A stretch of DNA of 64,000 bases, taken from the NCBI GenBank assembly GCA_963834305.1, contig CAWIAX010000002.1:2046001-2110000 (forward strand). The letters are read 5' to 3'. Made by a program: the position numbers and the translations under genes. Positions 50,526 to 57,215 of this stretch are shown here, piece after piece (the stretch's first letter is position 1; each line of letters begins with the position of its first letter). Origin of the DNA: JACCXG01 sp963834305 (GTDB lineage: Bacteria; Acidobacteriota; Vicinamibacteria; Vicinamibacterales; 2-12-FULL-66-21). The notes beneath the pieces are model-generated. The model was given only the letters and a program-made list of their open reading frames with translations, had not been told where the DNA came from and did no database searches.

Positions 50526-52553
50526 CTACCGCCGCGCCGCGCCGGCCACTTCCCGCCATCCGCGAATCCAGGCGCGCAACGCCGCGGCCCCGTGGGGAGG
50601 CGGCACCACCGCGGGCGCCAGGACGACGGCCGGTGCCGGGCGGCGCCGGCGCAGCGCCCGCCGCAGCCGCCCGATCTGCACCTCCTGCGCAGCGCCCTCC
50701 GCGCGGCACCGCCGGCAGCTGCCCGCGCCCGCGGCATTGACCATGACGAGGGGCGCGCTGACGCCGGCCGCGGCGAGGCGGCCCAGCAGGCGCAGCGTCT
50801 CGGCGCGCGGCAGGTCCGCGGCACGCGTCACGGTGATGAACCGCGTCAACCGCGGGTCCGCCATCAGCTTCCGCAGCCGACCCAGCCCCTGCGAGAGCCG
50901 GAGCAGCTCGGCGCCGAGCCCACCGACACCGATCGCCGGCTGGTACTTCAGGACGATCGCCATCACGGCCTTGACCCACTCGTGGACGAGCGCCGGCATC
51001 TCGATGAGGCGGAGCGCGTGGCCGGTCGGCGCCGTATCCAGGACGATCAGGTCGTAGCGGGGCGGTGCGTCGAGCACGCTGCCGGCGATCTCGACGATCG
51101 ACACGAGCTCGTCCACTCCGGGCGGAGCCAGCTCGATGAGATCGGCGAGGACCTGACGGTCCTGCTGCGCCACGGTGAAGCCGCCCGCGCCGTGCGCCGG
51201 CGGGCGGTCGAAGAGCGTCTCGATCGCGCCCGAGAATCGTTCGCGCAGCCCGGCAAACGTCCGCGACGCATCGAGCTCGCGGGCCCGCAGATTGGGCGGA
51301 CCACCCTCGACGCGCCGGCCGGTGTCGGAGCAGGCCTGCCCGAGGACGTCGGCAAGTGAATGCGCCGGGTCGACCGACAGCAGCAGGACCCGCCGCTCCG
51401 GCGCTGTAGCGGCGGCGTCGATCGCCAGCGCCGCGGCACACGTCGTCTTCCCGACCCCCCCTTTCCCGCCAAACATCACCAGCGTGGCATCCGCCATCTC
51501 CGGGAGCGCTGCCGGGCCTGCCACACCGGCCGGCAAGGCCGCCGCAACAGTGGCCGGCGGCGCCGTTCCCGCCGGCCGCGGCATGCGCCGCGCCCGTCCG
51601 AGCTCCGCCCCGATCGCCGCCAGCGCCCGGATGCCGCGGGGCTCGACCGGCGCGGCCCCGAGCGGCACGACCGCCAGCCCGTGGACCTCCGGCGCCTCCA
51701 GCAGCGCCGCCACCGCCCGGCGCTCTGCCCGCCGGCGCCCACTGCACCACGCGCAGCGAGTGGGGGGCGCTGGTGTGAGGCGATTGACGATGACGCGATC
51801 GATCGACATCCCCTGGCCGCGCAGCCAGGCCAGGCCGTCCCGCGTCTCCTCCACCGCCATCCGCTCAGGCACGGTCACCCACGACAGGACCGTCCTGGCC
51901 GGGTCCCTGAGCAGGGCGTGGAGCTCGCGGCCGCGCTCCGCGATCTCGCCAATCAGCCCGTCGGCGGCATCCGGCGTGTAGCCGCCGCGCAGCGCGTCCA
52001 CCAGGATGCGGTGCTTGGCCTGCATGTGGTCGAACACGCGCGCCAGCCCGTCGAGCGTGGCCGGCATTTCGAGCATCCGGAGCAGGTGTCCGGTCGGCGC
52101 GGTATCGACGATGACCTGCTCGAAGCGCTCGTGGCCGCCGAGCTCCAGCACTTCGAGCAGCCCGGCGACCTCGTCGATTCCCGGGAGCGAGAGCCCCAGC
52201 AGCCGGGCCACGTCATCCCGATCGAGCCAGGTGCCGCGCAGGGCGATGCGCTCGAGCGTGTCGCGGCGGGCGTCGATCCAGCGTCCGATCGCCGCGTGGG
52301 CATCCACTTCGACGGCATGCAGTCCGCGGACGCCGCGCACCGGCCGCGGCGCCGGGCCGAGGCGCTGGCCGAGGGCGTCCCCGAGCGAGGCTGCCGGATC
52401 GGTGGAGATGAGGAGCGTCGGCCGGCCGCGGCGCGCCGCGGCAATGCCGAGCGCCGCCGCGCACGTCGTCTTGCCGACGCCCCCCTTGCCGCCGATGAAC
52501 CGGAATCGCGGGAGGCGGGCCGCCGGGGGCGGCGCCGCGGGGTGGGATGGCAA
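50526..52553 (-). CDS. Tandem Get3/ArsA-type ATPase in the gas-vesicle operon
   Basis: A 675-aa fusion of two Get3/ArsA (SIMIBI-class) ATPase domains. Domain 1: deviant Walker A GGKGGVGKTT at residues 21-30, switch/substrate motif DTAPTGH at 150-156, and C267-x-x-C270. Domain 2: GGKGGVGKTT at 362-371, DTAPTGH at 506-512, and C613-x-x-C616. A Pro/Ala-rich linker (about 325-352) joins them. CxxC pairs are the zinc-bridging feature of Get3 dimers, so one chain may form an intramolecular pseudo-dimer. No arsenic genes are nearby. Its place between gvpG and gvpF/L suggests it handles hydrophobic Gvp proteins rather than arsenite; that role is inference. The start is TTG at 52553, so the N-terminus is uncertain. 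Confidence 0.88.
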   Translation of the reverse strand: MPSHPAAPPPAARLPRFRFIGGKGGVGKTTCAAALGIAAARRGRPTLLISTDPAASLGDALGQRLGPAPRPVRGVRGLHAVEVDAHAAIGRWIDARRDTLERIALRGTWLDRDDVARLLGLSLPGIDEVAGLLEVLELGGHERFEQVIVDTAPTGHLLRMLEMPATLDGLARVFDHMQAKHRILVDALRGGYTPDAADGLIGEIAERGRELHALLRDPARTVLSWVTVPERMAVEETRDGLAWLRGQGMSIDRVIVNRLTPAPPTRCAWCSGRRRAERRAVAALLEAPEVHGLAVVPLGAAPVEPRGIRALAAIGAELGRARRMPRPAGTAPPATVAAALPAGVAGPAALPEMADATLVMFGGKGGVGKTTCAAALAIDAAATAPERRVLLLSVDPAHSLADVLGQACSDTGRRVEGGPPNLRARELDASRTFAGLRERFSGAIETLFDRPPAHGAGGFTVAQQDRQVLADLIELAPPGVDELVSIVEIAGSVLDAPPRYDLIVLDTAPTGHALRLIEMPALVHEWVKAVMAIVLKYQPAIGVGGLGAELLRLSQGLGRLRKLMADPRLTRFITVTRAADLPRAETLRLLGRLAAAGVSAPLVMVNAAGAGSCRRCRAEGAAQEVQIGRLRRALRRRRPAPAVVLAPAVVPPPHGAAALRAWIRGWREVAGAARR

Positions 52554-52572
52554 CGGCCGTCTGCCGGCGCGC

Positions 52573-52875
52573 TCAGTCGTGCTCGTCGCCCTCGAACGTG
52601 GCGTCGATGCCGGTGATGGTGTATTCGGACGGCGACAGCGCCGCCGCGCCGCTGCCCTGCCGGCGGTCGCGGATCTCGCGCAGGCGCACGAGGATGTCTG
52701 CCTCGAGGGCGGCGAACTCCTCTTCTCCGAGCTCGCCGAGCTCGACGCGCATCTGCGCGGCCAGCAGCTGTTCCCGCAGCGCGGTGTCGTCGTTCAGCTC
52801 GGTGTCGACCGCGGCGGCGATCTTGTCGAACACGAAGCGGAGGCCGCCGATGAGGACGGTGTCCAGGATGAACAC
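52573..52875 (-). CDS. gvpG: Gas vesicle protein GvpG
   Basis: A 100-aa GvpG: hydrophobic N-terminus FILDTVLIGGLRFVFDKIAA, then the charged helical segment LREQLLAAQMRVELGELGEE and EEFAALEADILVRLREIRDR, closely matching the family pattern. GvpG is a small essential accessory protein that interacts with GvpF. GTG start at 52875; it sits 43 bp after the GvpF/L gene and 19 bp before the tandem ATPase. Confidence 0.93.
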   Translation of the reverse strand: MFILDTVLIGGLRFVFDKIAAAVDTELNDDTALREQLLAAQMRVELGELGEEEFAALEADILVRLREIRDRRQGSGAAALSPSEYTITGIDATFEGDEHD

Positions 52876-52918
52876 GTGGTTGCCTCGCCACCGCGCGGCG
52901 CCGGAGCGCCCGGGCGGC

Positions 52919-53842
52919 CTAGTGCGCCCGCTCCAGCTTCAGGCGGATGTTCACGAAATTATACGGGGGCCAGGGCCCGGTGTACTTGAACGTCAGTTTG
53001 TCGAAGCGCTGCCCGATGCCGCGCACGCGCGCGTCGAACGAGCTCTCGGCCTCGCGGGCGACGAGGAAGGCGGCGTTCATGATCATGCGGTCGCCGATCG
53101 GCTTGTTCGACCGGGACGCCACCGAGACATCGCGCAGGGCCTGGAAGACCTCGGCGACGTAGCGTTCCGACCGCGCCTGCAGGGCGGCGTCGATCAGCCG
53201 GCCGTACTGCATCCGCGCGAAGTAGGTGGAGCCCTTCTGCGACGAGATCTCGCTCTTCAGCCGCCGGATGTCCTCGTCCTCCTCTTCGATCTCGCGGACG
53301 ATCTGGTCGCGGTCCCACAGCACCTTGAGCCCGAACTCGAACTTGCCCTGCATCTTGTTGAGGACGTCGGTGAACGCGTCGTAGGCCGACCGCAGCAGCT
53401 CGATGATGTCGTCGTCGGTCTTGAAGACCGTGCCGAACGACATCGGGATCACGGTGTGCTGCTGCATCACCGTCTCGTTCACCCGCTGGTGGGCGAGCAC
53501 GTTCTCGCGCGTCGGGTCCTGCACCACCATCGGGGTGTTCGAGACGACGGCGCCGATGTCCTTGTAGTTGACCGTGTGGGTGTCGGCCGGCGTGGGGCCG
53601 ATGCCGAGCGGGCCGAAGCCGAGCGGCTTCGGGGTCTTGATGATGCAGTAGACGTACTTGCCCTCGTTCGCCTCGGCGGGCGGCGGCGTGTCGCGCGGCA
53701 CCCTCGGGAGGGCCCGGGGCATGCGGACGCGCTCGAGCCGGCCCCGCCGGCCCGCCGCCGGCGCCTCACGCACGGGCGCCGCCACGACGCGCGCGGGCTT
53801 CACGCGCGGCCTGCTCTTTTTCTGCGCTTTCGCTTTTGCCAT
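52919..53842 (-). CDS. Gas vesicle protein GvpF/GvpL family (copy 1)
   Basis: A 307-aa GvpF/L, the most canonical of three. A ~60-residue basic/proline-rich leader precedes EANEGKYVYCIIKTPKPLGF. Core motifs are QQHTVIPMSFGTVFKTDDDI, FEFGLKVLWDRDQIVREIEE, the coiled-coil DIRRLKSEISSQKGSTYF, and the terminal TGPWPPYNFVNIRLKLE. ATG at 53842 begins AKAKAQKKS. The frame is open further upstream into the response-regulator gene, which could mislead a gene caller into one fusion. It binds GvpA to nucleate vesicles. Confidence 0.95.
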   Translation of the reverse strand: MAKAKAQKKSRPRVKPARVVAAPVREAPAAGRRGRLERVRMPRALPRVPRDTPPPAEANEGKYVYCIIKTPKPLGFGPLGIGPTPADTHTVNYKDIGAVVSNTPMVVQDPTRENVLAHQRVNETVMQQHTVIPMSFGTVFKTDDDIIELLRSAYDAFTDVLNKMQGKFEFGLKVLWDRDQIVREIEEEDEDIRRLKSEISSQKGSTYFARMQYGRLIDAALQARSERYVAEVFQALRDVSVASRSNKPIGDRMIMNAAFLVAREAESSFDARVRGIGQRFDKLTFKYTGPWPPYNFVNIRLKLERAH

Positions 53843-53868
53843 GCCTCGACGTCGAAGGATTGCGCCGG

Positions 53869-54298
53869 CTACCGGACCCGACCCGCCCGAGGCGCCTTCT
53901 TGCCACCCCCGCCGTCCGCCCGCAGGGCGAGCATCCGCTGGATCTCCGCGACGAGCGCGTCGGGCAGGCACGGCTTGGTGACGAACGAGTCGCACCCGGC
54001 CTGCCGGGCGGTCTCGGCATGCCCGGTCAGGGCGTGACCGGTGAGCGCCACGATCGGGATGTGCTTCGTCCGCTCGTCCAGCTTGAGGCGGCGGGTCGCC
54101 TCCCACCCGTCCATCTTGGGCAGCGCCAGATCCATGAGGATGATGTCCGGCATCAGATTCGACGGTCTTCTCGATCGCTTCCAACCCGTTGGTCGCTTCA
54201 GCCACCCGAAAGCCGGAGAACGTCAGGTAGGCGGCGTACATCTCCCGTGCGTCCTGGTAATCCTCGACGACCAGGACCAGTGGTTCAGTAGGGCGCAT
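53869..54298 (-). CDS. Response regulator (receiver domain only, one frameshift)
   Basis: A stand-alone CheY-like receiver of about 142 aa: VLVVEDYQDAREMYAAYLTF (acidic pair), the phospho-acceptor Asp in MPDIILMDLALPKMDGWEAT, the Thr switch in IPIVALTGHALTGHAE, and the Lys in CDSFVTKPCLPDALVAEI. No output domain is attached. A one-base insertion near 54157 (GAACTG read as GAATCTG on the minus strand) separates the first 47 residues from the Asp site. It lies 15 bp after the histidine kinase and 26 bp before gvpF/L, so it belongs to the gas-vesicle operon and is the obvious phosphorylation partner. Confidence 0.88.
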
Positions 54299-54313
54299 GG
54301 TGATCGTGATCAG

Positions 54314-56452
54314 CTATCGTCGGCGCAACCGTGTCGGCAGCCTCAGTGAAAATGTCGAACCCGTCGTTCCCGTGCTCACCAGCTCGATGCTGCCGCCCAG
54401 CGTCTGGGCAAGGCGCCGGCAGATGGCCAGCCCGAGGCCGGTCCCGCCGTAGCCGCGGGCCGGGGAGGTGTCGAGCTGGCGGAAATCCTCGAAGATCTTC
54501 GCCTGATCGGCCGCCGGGATCCCCACCCCGGTGTCCACGACCGAGATGGACACCCACCGCCTGGATTTATCATACGCTGCCGCGATCGTCACCGAGCCGG
54601 CCGGCGTGAACTTCAAGGCATTGCTGAGCAGATTCAGCACGACCTGCTTCACTTTCTGCCGGTCGCTCCTGATCCCCTTCATCGTGCGGGGCACCCGCGC
54701 CTTCACCGCCAGGCTCGACCGTTTGATGATCGGCTCGAGCTCGGACATGACCTCGTGCACCAGCTCGCGGATGTCGAACGTCGTCAGCGTCAGCGGCATG
54801 CGGCCCGCTTCAATCCGGGTGATGTCCAGGATGTCGTTGATCAGGGCGAGCAGGTGCCGCGAGTTCGAGTCGATGCGCGACAGGCTCTTCCGCTGCTGTT
54901 CGGACACCGCACCAGACACGCCGTGGAGCAGCATGTGGGTGTAGCCCAGGATGGCGTTGAGCGGCGTCCGGAACTCGTGCGACATGTTGGCGAGGAACTG
55001 CGACTTCAGCGCCGACGCCTGCTCGAGCGCGATGTGCTGCCGCCGCAGCAGCTCGTTCTGCGTCGCCAGCTCGGCGGTCGCCTCCTGGACGCGCCGCTCG
55101 AGCTGGGCGGCGCCGCGCTCCAGCTCCTCGTAGAGCCGTGACTTCTCCATCGCCTCCGTCATGTCGTGGAGGATGGTCACGACCCACATCAGCTCGCCCT
55201 GCTCCGACAGGATCGTCCCGGCCACCCCCTCGAACGGCAGCGTCCGCCCGGTGGCCGGTTCCGTCAGCTGGATGTCGCCGCGATAGCGCTGCTCCCCCGG
55301 GCCGGTGAAGACGTTCGAGACGAACGACGTCAGGTGCGCGCCGTTCGCGCGCACGTAGCGCTGCACCCGGTCGTCGGAGGCCGCCGGGCTGCTGAACAGC
55401 CGCTCCGCCGGCTCGTTCAGCAGGACGATATCCCCTTCCTGGTCGGTGACCAGGATCGGATCCGCCACCGAATCGATGATCAGCTCGAGCCGGTGGCGCT
55501 CGTCCCGGACCTCCGCCTGGGCAATCCGCAGCGTCCGGTAGCTGTCTTCGATTTCCTCCTTCGCGCGGGCGAGATCGGTGACGTTGCGCAGCACGGACAC
55601 CACGTACGTCCCCTGGCGCTCGTCCTTCGCGCGCGAGCTGAGCAGCTCGAACAGCAGATCGGATCCCTCGAGCGGGTCGACCAGCAGCAGCTCCCGCCGC
55701 GCCAGCTCGCCGACGGCGCTCGTCGACAGCGCCGCCGAGAACAGCATGTTGTTCAGCGCCGCGGCGCGCCGCCAGCCCTCACTGGCGTCTTCCGGTGCGG
55801 CAAACAGCTTCTCCGCGTGCGTATTCGCGATGATCAGCTTGCCCTCGGTATCGGTCAGGAGAATCGGGTCGGTCACGGCGTTGATGATGCTGTACAGCAG
55901 CATCCGCTCCTGGCCGAAGCGGGTCTCCGCGAGCGTCTGGCGGCTGACCAGCCTCGTGACCTGGCGCGCCAGCAGCCCGGCCACCCACGGCACGTCCGGG
56001 TGCAGCTCCGGACCATCGCTCGACACCAGCAGCAGGCCCACGGGCGCCGACTCGCCGTCCGATCGCACCGGCACCGCGTGGAAGGGACCGTCGAGAAGGG
56101 TCTTGAACCCGGGGCTGGCGCCCGCGAAGTAGGTCGCGTCGCGGCGCCACATCGCCTTCACCAGCGGATGCCCGTCGTCGTCCCGCGCCAGGAAGAAGTC
56201 GGCGATGGCCGCGCTGGACACGCCATGCTCGGCAACGAGAAGGAGATGGTCGCTGGCCGGCTCCGCGACGGCCAGCACGGCCTGCCGGACACTGGTCCGG
56301 CCTACCAGCCAGTCGACCGCGCGCCGCGCCGACATCTGCATGTCGGTACTGGCCAGCAGAAACTCGGCGAGCCCGAGTTTCGCGTCCAGTTCACCGGCCT
56401 GGCCGTGCACAACCGGCACGACCGGCACGACCGGCACGACGGGCCCGTGCAC
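54314..56452 (-). CDS. Sensor histidine kinase (GAF-PAS-PAS-HisKA-HATPase)
   Basis: A 712-aa cytoplasmic kinase with no evident membrane helix. A GAF-like domain spans about residues 20-180 and two PAS domains begin near SIINAVTDPILLTDTEGKL and LIIDSVADPILVTDQEGDIV. Coiled coil precedes the H-box SHEFRTPLNAILGYTHML (His near 490). The ATPase domain shows the N-box VVLNLLSNALKFTP, DTGVGIPAADQAKIFEDF and GYGGTGLGLAICRRLAQTLG. The N-terminus is an in-frame Val-Val-Pro repeat from a 9-bp minisatellite, and several GTG codons there could be the start. It sits 2 bp from gvpA, inside the operon, so it likely tunes vesicle formation to an internal signal such as redox or light. Confidence 0.93.
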   Translation of the reverse strand: MHGPVVPVVPVVPVVHGQAGELDAKLGLAEFLLASTDMQMSARRAVDWLVGRTSVRQAVLAVAEPASDHLLLVAEHGVSSAAIADFFLARDDDGHPLVKAMWRRDATYFAGASPGFKTLLDGPFHAVPVRSDGESAPVGLLLVSSDGPELHPDVPWVAGLLARQVTRLVSRQTLAETRFGQERMLLYSIINAVTDPILLTDTEGKLIIANTHAEKLFAAPEDASEGWRRAAALNNMLFSAALSTSAVGELARRELLLVDPLEGSDLLFELLSSRAKDERQGTYVVSVLRNVTDLARAKEEIEDSYRTLRIAQAEVRDERHRLELIIDSVADPILVTDQEGDIVLLNEPAERLFSSPAASDDRVQRYVRANGAHLTSFVSNVFTGPGEQRYRGDIQLTEPATGRTLPFEGVAGTILSEQGELMWVVTILHDMTEAMEKSRLYEELERGAAQLERRVQEATAELATQNELLRRQHIALEQASALKSQFLANMSHEFRTPLNAILGYTHMLLHGVSGAVSEQQRKSLSRIDSNSRHLLALINDILDITRIEAGRMPLTLTTFDIRELVHEVMSELEPIIKRSSLAVKARVPRTMKGIRSDRQKVKQVVLNLLSNALKFTPAGSVTIAAAYDKSRRWVSISVVDTGVGIPAADQAKIFEDFRQLDTSPARGYGGTGLGLAICRRLAQTLGGSIELVSTGTTGSTFSLRLPTRLRRR
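56412..56447 (-). repeat. 9-bp minisatellite in the kinase N-terminus
   Basis: Three perfect plus-strand copies of ACCGGCACG (56412-56438) and one diverged copy (56439-56447) encode the repeated Val-Val-Pro at the start of the histidine kinase. Since the unit is a multiple of three, copy-number change would keep the frame but alter the N-terminus or the choice of GTG start. Confidence 0.8.
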
Positions 56453-56454
56453 GG

Positions 56455-56781
56455 TTACCCCTTGGCGGCGGCGCGCTTGCGCCTCGAGCGGGCAGCTTTC
56501 ACGGCTGCCAGCTCGGCGCGGAGCGCCGCGTTCTCGGCGAGGACATTCTGGTGCGCGGTCAGCTCGGCCTGCGGGCGGGACACCGGCGCCACCTGGCCGA
56601 CGGCCTCGGAGTACTTCAGGTAGGTGTCGATGGAGGCGACCACGACGCGGGCTTCCACCGTGAGGAGATCGATGCCGACGAGCGACACCCGGACCCAGGC
56701 GTCGATGACGATTCCCTTGTCCAGCACCCGGTCGAGCACGTCGATGAGACTGGTCCCGCCCGGAGCACGTTCAACTGCCAT
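56455..56781 (-). CDS. gvpA: Gas vesicle structural protein GvpA with charged C-terminal tail
   Basis: A 108-aa GvpA. The core TSLIDVLDRVLDKGIVIDAW, VRVSLVGIDLLTVEARVVVA and SIDTYLKYSEAVG is nearly identical to the family shell protein, including the amphipathic beta-hairpin. After the core a ~38-residue extension of heptad-like Glu/Ala/Leu (ENAALRAELAAVKAARS) ending in a Lys/Arg run follows, longer than the usual GvpA of about 70 aa. The starting ATG at 56781 is 3 bp from the upstream GvpA paralogue's stop. It is the second gene from the operon promoter, as expected for an abundant product. Confidence 0.93.
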   Translation of the reverse strand: MAVERAPGGTSLIDVLDRVLDKGIVIDAWVRVSLVGIDLLTVEARVVVASIDTYLKYSEAVGQVAPVSRPQAELTAHQNVLAENAALRAELAAVKAARSRRKRAAAKG

Positions 56782-56784
56782 TCG

Positions 56785-57132
56785 CTACTCCTCGGTCCGC
56801 CGCCGCCGCTTGCGGCGGGCCGGCGCCGTCGCCGTCAGCGCTTCCACTTTCTGCTCGAGCTTGCGCAGCTGCGCCATCAGCTCCTCCGTCCCCAGCTGCT
56901 CCCGGCGCTGGGCGCCCGGCGACAGATCCCGGTCGTACCGCCACCAGTCCAGGCCGATCTCCTGCGCTTTGTCGAGGGAACAGACCAGCAGCCGGATGCG
57001 GATCGTCAGGAGCTCGACCTCGGCCAGCGACACCTTGATGTCTCCCGCGATGACGAGCCCCTTGTCCAGCACGCGGTCGAGGACGTCCACGAGCCCGGTC
57101 GCCCGGTGGTGGGAAGGAAGCTCGAGTGCCAT
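56785..57132 (-). CDS. gvpJ: GvpA-family protein, GvpJ-like (first gene of gas-vesicle operon)
   Basis: A 115-aa protein. The GvpA-type core reads TGLVDVLDRVLDKGLVIAGD, IKVSLAEVELLTIRIRLLVC and SLDKAQEIGLDWWRYD; the last stretch is typical of GvpJ. A coiled-coil-like segment (LMAQLRKLEQKVEALTATA) and a basic end follow. GvpJ is a minor shell or tip protein. It starts at ATG 57132, just 8 nt after a -10-like box, so its mRNA may have almost no leader. GvpM-type naming is also possible. Confidence 0.87.
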   Translation of the reverse strand: MALELPSHHRATGLVDVLDRVLDKGLVIAGDIKVSLAEVELLTIRIRLLVCSLDKAQEIGLDWWRYDRDLSPGAQRREQLGTEELMAQLRKLEQKVEALTATAPARRKRRRRTEE

Positions 57133-57140
57133 GCGGAGCG

Positions 57141-57169
57141 ACTATAACCTACAGCCAAAGGGGGCACAA
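57141..57169 (-). promoter_or_regulatory. Proposed promoter of the gas-vesicle operon
   Basis: On the minus strand TTGTGC (57169-57164) and TATAGT (57146-57141) are separated by 17 nt, close to sigma70 consensus. The first ATG is only 8 nt beyond the -10, so the transcript would be leaderless or nearly so. No operator palindrome is obvious in the 83-bp gap to the acyl-CoA ligase gene. Confidence 0.5.
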
Positions 57170-57215
57170 ACCGGCGGGACCTGTGCCTCAAACCGGTGCA
57201 AGCGCTGGGCCAGTT

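Noticed and set aside
50526..52553. Arsenite pump ATPase ArsA
   Set aside because: The fold fits, but no arsB, arsR or arsC is nearby, and the CxxC placement is Get3-like. I therefore describe it by family without an arsenic role.
52919..54298. A single long open frame joining the response regulator N-terminus to GvpF/L
   Set aside because: The receiver's second half (Asp, Thr and Lys sites) lies in another frame, and the joined middle is non-sense sequence. A one-base insertion near 54157 explains the apparent fusion; two separate genes fit the families.
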